DNA from: Blakeslea trispora
Lineage: Eukaryota; Mucoromycota; Mucoromycetes; Mucorales; Choanephoraceae
Direction of reading: 5' to 3'
DNA length: 64,000 nt
NCBI GenBank assembly: GCA_025331445.1
Contig: JAIWNE010000107.1
Coordinates: 1-64,000 of the forward strand
Shown here piece after piece: positions 57,049 through 64,000 of the stretch (the first letter of the stretch is position 1; the number at the start of each line of letters is the position of its first letter). The notes beneath the pieces are model-generated. The model was not told the DNA's origin, did no database searches, and was given only the letters and a program-made list of their open reading frames with translations. Made by a program: the position numbers and the translations under genes.

Positions 57049-57291
57049 TTTTTTTTTTCTCCTTCTCTCTCCTCTTTTCTTCTATTCCACAACATCTCTT
57101 TCTTATTTTTGTATTTATTACCTTGTTATAATTCTCTTCTTTTTCTTTTCGTTCTCTTTCCTACTCATATCATTTTACTTTTATCTTTTTTTCTATTTTT
57201 ATCTTTACACCTTTCATCTGCTGATATTGCGCCTCCTCTCCTTGTTTATTTATACATATATAAATATTTACACCTAGTATATTACATCATC
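57049..57291 (+). promoter_or_regulatory. Pyrimidine-rich spacer with candidate splice acceptor before integrase
   Basis: About 200 bases of mostly T and C (TTTTTTTTTCTCCTTCTCTC...) contain the branch-like CTGAT near 57220 and end at CACCTAG (57271-57277), 14 bases before the integrase ATG. Ty3-2 has the same kind of tract ending TTTTTCTTTTTCAG 56 bases before its integrase ATG. Confidence 0.5.
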
Positions 57292-58599
57292 ATGGAAACG
57301 TTGTTATATCAACAATTGCAATATTATCTACAAACCTTGGAATACCCAACTGGGCTATCCGATCAAGAAGAAACCAATCTCAAGAAACAAATACCTCTAT
57401 ACTATCAAAATCAAGAACTTATATACAAGAAAAATACTAATCAACGTTTATTGACAAACTTTCAAGCCAAAGAAGCCTTTCATATGTATCATTCACATCC
57501 ATTAGGAGGACATCTTGCTTTTCAAAACACGCTGAACAAAATAAAACAACACTATTATTGGCCAAAGATGAAAGATGATGTACGCTTGTGGGTATCTACT
57601 TGCCCAAGGTGTCAAGCCAAAGGCAAGGAAGCCTTGCATGAACAACTACATCCGGTCCAAGTACCTATACAACCTTTTCAACAAATTGCCATGGACATTA
57701 AGTATATGCCAATGTCAAGAGCCGGCCATGCTTACATTATCGTAGCTATTGATTATTTCTCAAAATGGGTAGAATGTCAAGCCTTACAAACTACTGCTTC
57801 TATTGACATTTTCAACTTTTTTGTGGAGAATATCATCACCAGGCATTCTGTTCCAAAAATCATCATTACAGACAATGGCTCTCCTTTTCAAAGTCACCAT
57901 ATTGCTCTCATGTGTCAAAGTTTTCACATCAAACACTATTTTTCTACTGTATATCACCCACAAACCAATGGCTTAGTAGAGAGGTTCAATCGCACTCTTG
58001 GAACATGCTTACATACAATACCTGAAGAAGAAAAAAATGATTGGCACCTATACTTATCAAGCGTAAGATATTCATATAACACCGCTAAACAAGACACTAC
58101 CAAGTATTCTCCATTCCAACTTCTTTACGGTTACCACCCAAACATGCCGATACAAAATCATCTTACACCCCACTATCGCCCAGTACACGATGATGATCGC
58201 ATTGTTTTTGAAAAAATGCAAGCAAAGTTAATACAGATTAGAAACCGTGCAACACTTAACATTCAAAAAGCACAAGAAAGACAAAGGCGATACATAGAAA
58301 AACGAATTCTAGACCAAGGAAAAGAACACAAACCGCCCTTCAAGACTGGTGATCTAGTACTCAAACTGTCAAGTAGAGCCGAAGTTACGCCCGTTGCCAC
58401 CATTGATGATAAATATCAAGGTCCCTACGTAATAACCCAAACATATGATAATAGAACATACACCTTAAAACCGCTCAATCCCAAACTACAACACGAAAAT
58501 AGAGTTCATGGCAATAAACTCAAGATATATAAAACACCAAATATTGCTTACAACCCCCAACTATTCATCCCAACTCAAACCCACTATGAATTATTGTGA
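57292..58599 (+). CDS. Ty3-4 integrase as a separate ORF (435 residues)
   Basis: The ATG at 57292 (METLLYQQLQYYLQTLEYPT) is chosen because Ty3-2 has the matching MDYPIYLQLKYYLETLSYLP start. The frame is open further upstream through the pyrimidine tract to about 56985, giving an F/L-rich hydrophobic leader that may be a by-product of base composition. The HHCC finger is HSHPLGGHLAFQNT...CPRCQAKG. The catalytic core has Asp in VAIDYFSKWVE, Asp in ITDNGSPFQ and Glu in NGLVERFNRT. The C-terminal SH3-like part has KTGDLVLKLS, DKYQGPYVITQTYDNRTYTL and VHGNKLKIYK. No chromodomain. It would insert the cDNA into the genome. Confidence 0.9.
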   Translation: METLLYQQLQYYLQTLEYPTGLSDQEETNLKKQIPLYYQNQELIYKKNTNQRLLTNFQAKEAFHMYHSHPLGGHLAFQNTLNKIKQHYYWPKMKDDVRLWVSTCPRCQAKGKEALHEQLHPVQVPIQPFQQIAMDIKYMPMSRAGHAYIIVAIDYFSKWVECQALQTTASIDIFNFFVENIITRHSVPKIIITDNGSPFQSHHIALMCQSFHIKHYFSTVYHPQTNGLVERFNRTLGTCLHTIPEEEKNDWHLYLSSVRYSYNTAKQDTTKYSPFQLLYGYHPNMPIQNHLTPHYRPVHDDDRIVFEKMQAKLIQIRNRATLNIQKAQERQRRYIEKRILDQGKEHKPPFKTGDLVLKLSSRAEVTPVATIDDKYQGPYVITQTYDNRTYTLKPLNPKLQHENRVHGNKLKIYKTPNIAYNPQLFIPTQTHYELL

Positions 58600-58972
58600 T
58601 CCGCAAAACGAACTAGATCTTCTTGAAATACTGTCTCAAGACCTTAACAAAACCAATCCCCATTTAATGTTAGCTCTGATCCCTGATATTATTCGAAAAC
58701 AAAATCCCAACAAAAATGAACAGATGGTGAACTCCTTGGAGAAAGCTGATATTGCCATCAGATCACTCACTCAATACCGAAGAAAAATCATAAGAAAATT
58801 CATCGCAAGTCAATTCCATGAAAAGGTGGCATCTTTTGTATTTATAACTCAATTCAAAAAAAGATATGAACCTCTTTTCACCAACAAACATCTTTACAAA
58901 TACATTCTCAAGGAAGTTACCACTGAATATAAGAAACTCTTTTCCAAGACTATGACTATCAAGTCAAAGTAG
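58508..58972 (+). CDS. Ty3-4 small 3' ORF overlapping integrase
   Basis: In the +1 frame the ORF overlaps the last 92 bases of integrase and runs to TAG at 58972. It can start at ATG 58508 (MAINSRYIKHQ, 154 residues) or at ATG 58586 (MNYCDPQNELDLLEILSQDL, 128 residues), which overlaps the integrase stop closely. The product is helical and basic towards the C-terminus (QYRRKIIRKFIASQFHEKVA, YILKEVTTEYKKLFSK). No transmembrane segment, so not an env-like protein. A similar frame exists at the same place in Ty3-2. Function unknown. Confidence 0.6.
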   Translation: MAINSRYIKHQILLTTPNYSSQLKPTMNYCDPQNELDLLEILSQDLNKTNPHLMLALIPDIIRKQNPNKNEQMVNSLEKADIAIRSLTQYRRKIIRKFIASQFHEKVASFVFITQFKKRYEPLFTNKHLYKYILKEVTTEYKKLFSKTMTIKSK

Positions 58973-58988
58973 GAGGTCCTACTTTTCT

Positions 58989-59002
58989 GGGGAGGGAGGA
59001 TA
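58989..59002 (+). other. Polypurine tract of Ty3-4
   Basis: GGGGAGGGAGGATA directly before the 3' LTR. Confidence 0.85.
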
Positions 59003-59771
59003 TGTAACACCTTCTCTGGGTGACTGGCTATTTTTTCTTTTTTATAAATATCTCCTTTTTTTCTCTCTCAATAAAAAAATCAGCTTCGTTCTCATCTATT
59101 CTATTTCTACCTAACTTATCCCATACGGATCTTTTTGTCCTTCGAGACTTTATTTTTTTTCTTTCCTTACATTTTCTTTGTATTTTTTCTTTTCCTTGTA
59201 TTTTTCTTTTCTTTGTATTTTCTTCAATTACTACACGATAAACTAAACAAGTCTGCCATATAAGACTACCATAGTTAACCTTCGAATAAACAAGTCTATC
59301 AGATTAACATATTCGATTTCACTTTTCGTTACCCAAACTAAACAAGTCTGCCATATAAGACTACCATAGTTTATTGAACTACCAAGTCCTTTAGGATTAA
59401 TCAGTTCTCTTCACCTTTTATATTACTAACAACTAAACAAGTCTGCCATATAAGATTATCATAGTTATTGAATTACCAAGTCCATTAGGATTGAACAATT
59501 CTTCTTATTTTTCATATTTATACAACTAAACAAGTCTGCTTCTAAGACTACCATAGTTCCTGAATAACCAAGTCCAATAGGATTGAACTGTTCTTTTTAC
59601 CTTTCTCTTACTTTTCCTCATAAAAACTAAACAAGTCTACCATTAAAGACTATCATAGTTATTACTTATATCTGAATAACCAAGTCGTTAAGATTAACAC
59701 ATTCATATACTCTCTAAAGAAAACTATATTTATTCCTTTTAAAACCCCTTCTCTCGTACAACAACATTACA
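59003..59771 (+). repeat. 3' LTR of Ty3-4
   Basis: 769 bp, same sequence as the 5' LTR as far as read by eye, preceded by the purine tract and followed by the AAAC flank. Confidence 0.93.
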
Positions 59772-59820
59772 AAACCAAAAAATCCTTTCAAATTTTGACC
59801 ATCAGAAAAAAATAACTTCA

Positions 59821-59841
59821 ACGGGAATCGAACCTGTGACC
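59821..59841 (-). other. tRNA T-arm-like fragment with a perfect B box
   Basis: On the - strand GGTTCGATTCC (59834-59824) matches the pol III B-box consensus and sits in GGTCACAGGTTCGATTCCCG, like the 3' part of a tRNA. No A box, anticodon arm or pairing acceptor could be found upstream, so it is a fragment or a chance match. It lies inside copy B, downstream of its gene. Confidence 0.4.
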
Positions 59842-59931
59842 CTTTTAATAATTTATGATTTTAGTTACTAAAATGGAAATGGGAGTCTATTTATAGCAAC
59901 TCGAGAGACCAATAAAAGAAAAAATCAAAGT

Positions 59932-62064
59932 TTATTGTTCATTTTCAAGAGAAATATTTGCAGAAGAAAGGGTAAATTTTCTATGAGACAGATATGTCTT
60001 TGTTACAAATTGCTTGACCTGGCTGACAACCTCGCGACCGTCTGAACACTTACTATAAGCTTCAATGTAGTCCATACACTTTTGATAGTACTTTCTTATA
60101 TGAACTATATTAGCAGCCTTATCAAGATAAGTGTCAATGTTTTCCTCCAAAGACTTGAAGCTATAGTCACAATGAAGACGAGCCTGTCGCTTTGCATACG
60201 ACCAATAAAGCTCAATCCAATTACACTCACAGTGATATTTAGGATACAGCTCAAAGATATGACCACTTCCTTCTATAACTTCTTGTAGAGCTGATTTCTG
60301 ATTAATAAAGTCAGATCGACTTTCAAGAAAATGGCGAGCACAGCAAACAGACTTTGTTCCAGGCACTGGATCGCCACAGTTGAGCTTCCATGCCTTACCA
60401 TTCAAATCACATCCAAGCCATTGACCTCTTTCTTCTAAAATCTTTTTTATGCCTTTGAAATATCGGACAGTCTTTTCCTTTGCTTTGCCTTTTCGATCAA
60501 TGGTTTGCATGACTTTGTCGTAGAAGAAGGTTTGGTTTAAAACCTCTCCGTTACTGAGAGTGACAGTAGTGTCACGAAAACTGATCTTGCTGTCTTCAAG
60601 CCATGGCTTTTCATTCAAAGTCATGCGTTTTGCGACTAAAGCATCGTCAGCAAAAGCAGCGTGATTGGAACTGTTGTCCAACAGAAAGACACCGATGCAA
60701 TCCGGATGCAAAGCTTCAAACAAAGGAATTGCATCTGTTGCCAATTGTTCCACCATGTGTTTGGACGTCCACCATCCATCTCGACTGTCGCCAGCTTTGA
60801 ACACCTTTCTGGACGTCCAGCCCTTGATTTTCATAGTTCCATGACAAGGACATTGGAACTCTGAAACCATCAAGGAAGAGCCCATAGACTTCTTCCTTAT
60901 GTGATCCTCACCTTCAAGAAGCCAGAGGTCATCCTTGCCATCATTAGAGTAGAAGGTGCTTTCATCATGTGTGACGAATACCACCTTCTTCTCTTCATCG
61001 CTCAGTTCTGGCTCCAAGACTATCTCCTGAGCTTCACCTTCGTAAAACTCGGCTCTCTTCATATAGCCGAGCATTCTTGATGACCATGAATTACGGTAGG
61101 CAATTACATCCTCCCTTTCATGGCCATCAAAATAAATGCTCTTCTTATTCTTTCTGTACGAGTAGCCCCACTCGTACAAATAGTTGGCTACAGTATCCAA
61201 ATTTACTGTTTGGCCAGAAGCAACACCAAGAACCTGAGGAACGACCTCTTCTTCAATCACTTTTTTGATGCTTCCTAAGCTTCGTAACTCAGGCTTCATC
61301 TGTCTTATTTTTTCTAATGTAAGTAGCTTCACATCAGAGTCGCTCAAAAAAGACTGTCGCTTGATGTGCTTGCCTTGCTGATGCTCGGAAATGCTACCCT
61401 CCTCAATGAACTGGGTAGCCCACTGAATAATGGTCGAAGCTCGATACTTTTCATTGTTGTTAGGCCAGTAATAGTTTGCTGCTCCTCTTGAGCTGTCACC
61501 TTTGTTCATTCCTTGAAGCCTCTTTGTAAAATACAACTTTACAGAAAGATACTGGCAATACTCGTACTTGTACATAGAACTTCCTTCCTTTGCCTTATTC
61601 ATGATAGGAAGAATATACTTATCCAAGCTTTGCACAGAATCTTTGATTCTGATGAGTTCCGCCTTTGTGTGACTCAGAACAACAGGACGTTCTACTTCGG
61701 CATTCTTCGTAACGGTGATTCCAAAGTTAGTCAGTTTTTGCTTCGAATCAACGGATTCAGCTTCCTTTCTTCTTCTCCACTTCGTAACTTCCGAGTTCTT
61801 TTGATAAATCCCTTTTCTCTTTTGACCTGATACGAGAGATTGATCAGTTTTTTTTCCAAGTACTTGATCAATTGTCTTGGGTGAGTCAGTAGATACTTCT
61901 ACTTCTTTAGAAAGCTGAATCAAAGAATCTATATCCAATTGATTCATCTCCCAGTCTTCACGTTGATCAATGGCATTTGTTGAAGAATCATTCTTTTGGA
62001 AATCTCCTTGTTCAGAACGCTTCTTCTTTAAAGCAGCTTTCTTTCTGTTACTTAATGCAGGCAT
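59932..62064 (-). CDS. Large Tc1/mariner-like transposase, copy B (710 residues, intact)
   Basis: A single uninterrupted frame from the ATG at 62064 (MPALSNRKKAALKKK). The basic N-terminus has KRKGIYQKNSEVTKWRRRKE. A DNA-binding helical region contains YRASTIIQWATQFIEEG. The conserved DREDV-like block FDGHEREDVIAYRNSW follows, then catalytic Asp 1 in VTHDESTFYSNDG, Asp 2 in FLLDNSSNHAAFADDA and Glu in HCECNWIELYWSYAKRQAR. Asp 2 and Glu are separated by 154 residues, far more than the 34-39 usual in Tc1/mariner; the insert contains a CCARHFLESRSDF segment. Such large proteins are common but poorly named in fungi. The TA duplication and CAGTG ends support the superfamily. It has no introns, unlike copy A. 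The gene is whole, but its left TIR is separated by Ty3-4. Confidence 0.85.
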   Translation of the reverse strand: MPALSNRKKAALKKKRSEQGDFQKNDSSTNAIDQREDWEMNQLDIDSLIQLSKEVEVSTDSPKTIDQVLGKKTDQSLVSGQKRKGIYQKNSEVTKWRRRKEAESVDSKQKLTNFGITVTKNAEVERPVVLSHTKAELIRIKDSVQSLDKYILPIMNKAKEGSSMYKYEYCQYLSVKLYFTKRLQGMNKGDSSRGAANYYWPNNNEKYRASTIIQWATQFIEEGSISEHQQGKHIKRQSFLSDSDVKLLTLEKIRQMKPELRSLGSIKKVIEEEVVPQVLGVASGQTVNLDTVANYLYEWGYSYRKNKKSIYFDGHEREDVIAYRNSWSSRMLGYMKRAEFYEGEAQEIVLEPELSDEEKKVVFVTHDESTFYSNDGKDDLWLLEGEDHIRKKSMGSSLMVSEFQCPCHGTMKIKGWTSRKVFKAGDSRDGWWTSKHMVEQLATDAIPLFEALHPDCIGVFLLDNSSNHAAFADDALVAKRMTLNEKPWLEDSKISFRDTTVTLSNGEVLNQTFFYDKVMQTIDRKGKAKEKTVRYFKGIKKILEERGQWLGCDLNGKAWKLNCGDPVPGTKSVCCARHFLESRSDFINQKSALQEVIEGSGHIFELYPKYHCECNWIELYWSYAKRQARLHCDYSFKSLEENIDTYLDKAANIVHIRKYYQKCMDYIEAYSKCSDGREVVSQVKQFVTKTYLSHRKFTLSSANISLENEQ

Positions 62065-62816
62065 TTCAATAAAAAGTTTTACAAAAAGGGGCTGTCAAAT
62101 TAGGAACAATATTAACTTTATTAAAGACTGCCAAAATGAAAATACTATTCTATTGGCTATATTTATGTTACACATAACGCTATTTGAAACCCAGTTTTAT
62201 AGTCCTATATGGGTAGACTGATGTCCCCCTATAGCCCTCTTTCAAATCTATGGCCTCCCCATATAACCACAGCCAAAATTTTGAAAAACCGCTCGACTTT
62301 GAAGCCTTTCAGAAAAAAATATTTTTATGCTAATCAAGAAAGTAAATGATAACTTTTGTTTAGAAAGGTATTAAAAATGAATGTTATGCAGTTTTATATG
62401 AATTCATACACTTTTGGTCCCTCTGAAAGATCTCATAGATGGGCTTTTTTTCTCCAGGTTTAAGACCCGAAGCACTGTACACAATTGTCTTTTCTATATA
62501 CTATGTTCACATTTGTTATTCATTTTTTTTAATTATTCGATTCTTAATTCTCTTTTGCATTTATTTTATTTTAATCTTACTCAATAAATTTACAACATAT
62601 TTAAAAATTTACTTCACATGCTCATGTCAAATTTGAAAAAAATCCTAAGTAAACACTTCCTTATTTGAAGCTGACCCGAGGTACACGAACCCGACGGGTC
62701 ATTCGGTTACGAGTCGGTTATATGTTTAAAAAAACAAAGTCGAGTCGAGTCGGTTTTTTGACCAGACGGGTTTTAAGTCGAGTTGACTCGACCCGCCTGC
62801 GATTCCTACATCCAAT

Positions 62817-64000
62817 TGCCTACCATGCTCTCATCCTATGTCTGATTTGTTCAAGTCTATCCTTTTCTTATGTGCTCATGTGGTCTTTCTCTCTAATTAT
62901 TGCCACTGGTCATTGTCCTTAATTCAAGAGATACTTTTTCTCTCTGATATACCGTCGTTCAAGTACTAAGTCTCTTCTCATGTCGCCATCTCTTTACCTC
63001 ATCTTCAGAAAATAATCTCTATCCACCTATTCTCCCTCCACTACTGAGGTCTGTGCTTTTGAAGGTTGCCGAATCTCTTTTTGATTGAACTCGGGGTCCC
63101 TTCCAACTTTACTGCTTGTGATTTTTCTTCTTTTTGTGTCGTCTCGCCTTTACTCATGCTTACATGTGTGCTCCATCTAAATGAGGTTGCCTCATCGCTT
63201 TGAATCTCTTTCGTGACAAGTGAAATACCACTTTCAGACTATGTTTGCTCGACTATCTTACCAAATGAATTTCTTCTTATCGACTGTTTATTTCTGACTG
63301 TTGCTCTCACTGTTGGCTGGACTCATGAGGTACCTAATCGCAACTAAAAGACACAACATGCTGATGACAAAGTACATGTGTAAAGGATCGCGTCTCATCT
63401 TTATTTTTTTCGTTTTTTTTTTAGACTTTCTATGCTATTTACTTTCTTCCTCCTTTGTTTCTGACTCTTGTGTATATTGTTGACGAGTGATCTCTTACTT
63501 GGTGTTGCTCATGACCTTGCATGTTGCTGCAAGTTGGCTGTCAAGAAAAAAAATAATCACGAAAAAAATAATCTTAGTTAAGGCTGTATATTTTTTTAAG
63601 CGCAGCTACTGCAAAGCGATTGATGTGCTTACTGAAGGCTGTAGTCATGGAAATCAACTCATTTCTGCTTCCTATACTGCTTATTATGATCCCAAAAGGT
63701 ATCTATATCTAAGCCAACGATGCCAATCTATCTGGATACATCCGATGCAGCATTCCTATTACGAAAAAGAACATCTGAGCTATAAATAAGGGTAAAGAAG
63801 AACCCATATATAGCATATATATGACTCAAATTAATAAAATTGAAGAAGCTTGATTTGCTCATAATACCTAAATAATCCAATCATATGCCAAGCTCATCCA
63901 AAAATTATAACGATACGATTAGCCCATTTATTGCTTATACTTCTAAAACTTGTTAAATCACTATCGCTCTATACGCTGAAGGCAATTTGTCACTATAACT
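62817..64000. other. Stretch beyond the hAT element
   Basis: Short T-rich ORFs only; no gene, RNA or transposon end was recognised to the window end. Confidence 0.5.

Larger units (their letters stand above)
52113..59771 (+). mobile_element. Ty3-4: Ty3/gypsy element with separate integrase ORF
   Basis: 7659 bp with two 769-bp LTRs (52113-52881, 59003-59771; TGTAACACC...ACATTACA) that look identical. The flanks share AAAC (52109-52112, 59772-59775), or five bases AAAAC if the terminal LTR A is counted. Order on +: primer site, gag, -1 frameshift signal, protease-RT-RNase H, 28-bp array, pyrimidine-rich spacer, integrase, small 3' ORF, purine tract. No stop or frameshift defect was seen in any of its ORFs, so it may be active. 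It is inserted 6 bases inside the TIR-adjacent part of copy B. Confidence 0.94.
52084..62477 (-). mobile_element. Copy B of the large Tc1/mariner-superfamily element, split by Ty3-4
   Basis: The left end CAGTGCTTCGGGTCTTAAAC(CTGG) at 52084-52107 is the exact inverse of the right end 62454-62477, a 24-bp TIR. TA flanks both (52082-52083, 62478-62479). Without Ty3-4 it would be about 2.7 kb, like copy A. It carries an intact-looking transposase gene and sits in the hAT element downstream of its gene. Confidence 0.9.
42769..62808 (+). mobile_element. hAT DNA transposon, enlarged by nested elements
   Basis: Terminal inverted repeats TAGGAATCGCA (42769-42779) and TGCGATTCCTA (62798-62808) are flanked by the 8-bp duplication CATCCAAT (42761-42768, 62809-62816), the hallmark of hAT insertion. 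Subterminal (A)CGGGTCGGGTT and GTCGAGTCGAGTC repeats occur at both ends. The internal gene is a hAT transposase. Taking out Ty3-3 and copy B with their target duplicates leaves about 4.1 kb, a normal hAT size. Confidence 0.93.

Noticed and set aside
56926..57291. Stop-codon readthrough from RNase H into integrase
   Set aside because: The frames are the same, but at least three in-frame stops occur in the array, so readthrough alone is unlikely.
59800..59900. Complete tRNA gene on the - strand
   Set aside because: No acceptor, D arm or anticodon stem could be paired upstream of the B box.
63301..63789. Two ORFs near the window end
   Set aside because: T-rich, no recognisable motif, no intron or start context.

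Overview
The window is AT-rich eukaryotic DNA, most likely from an early-diverging fungus (Mucoromycota-like). The basis is inference: introns of 50-65 bp with GT-AG (one GC-AG) borders and a CTACTAATC branch site, KDZ/Plavaka-like, hAT, Tc1/mariner and GCR1_C/Crypton-like transposon genes, Ty3-type LTR elements with chromodomains, and a eukaryotic tRNA-Ala(AGC). No housekeeping protein gene was recognised. It is a transposon graveyard with several layers of nesting. LAYOUT. (1) 1-11742: a KDZ/Plavaka-like transposase gene (296-9182, + strand, four exons) is split in exon 2 by a Ty3 chromovirus-like element (Ty3-1, 537-7010, - strand, identical 461-bp LTRs, TSD CAATC). That element's single gag-pol ORF is in turn split in the protease by a solo LTR (4496-4930, TSD TCTGA). 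Two uncharacterised genes follow (9794-10537 +, 10574-11742 -). (2) 11743-17993: gene-poor DNA with repeats, hairpins and one tRNA-Ala gene (16633-16705). (3) 17994-20674: a decayed copy (A) of a large Tc1/mariner-superfamily element with TA target duplication. (4) 21849-24763 (- strand): remains of a Crypton-like gene with a GCR1_C-type DNA-binding domain, split by a 1345-bp Tc1-like element (23102-24446). (5) 24764-30670: an LTR fragment split by a 5.7-kb LINE (24839-30526, 16-bp TSD). (6) 30757-37729: a decayed Ty3 element (Ty3-2, - strand) carrying its own solo LTR (32662-33086). (7) 37730-42768: no gene seen. (8) 42769-62808: a hAT element (TSD CATCCAAT, TIR TAGGAATCGCA) inflated from about 4.1 kb to 20 kb. 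It contains Ty3-3 (44381-49942, itself with a solo LTR inside one LTR) and copy B of the large Tc1/mariner-like element (52084-62477), which contains Ty3-4 (52113-59771). (9) 62809-64000: no gene seen. HOW THE PARTS WORK. Ty3-4 and Ty3-2 belong to one lineage with an unusual layout: gag, a -1 frameshift signal (A AAA AAC plus hairpin, conserved between the two copies with a compensatory change), protease-RT-RNase H, a 28-bp tandem array that puts stops in every frame, a pyrimidine-rich spacer with a plausible splice acceptor, a separate integrase ORF, and a further small ORF overlapping the integrase 3' end. Ty3-1 and Ty3-3 are of another type: one gag-pol ORF with a chromodomain, no tRNA-type primer site, and candidate self-priming sequences next to the LTR. 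The expression layout of the Ty3-4/Ty3-2 lineage and the large DD154E Tc1/mariner-like family (copies A and B, with and without introns) are the most unusual things seen. All identifications come from reading motifs; no database search was run.
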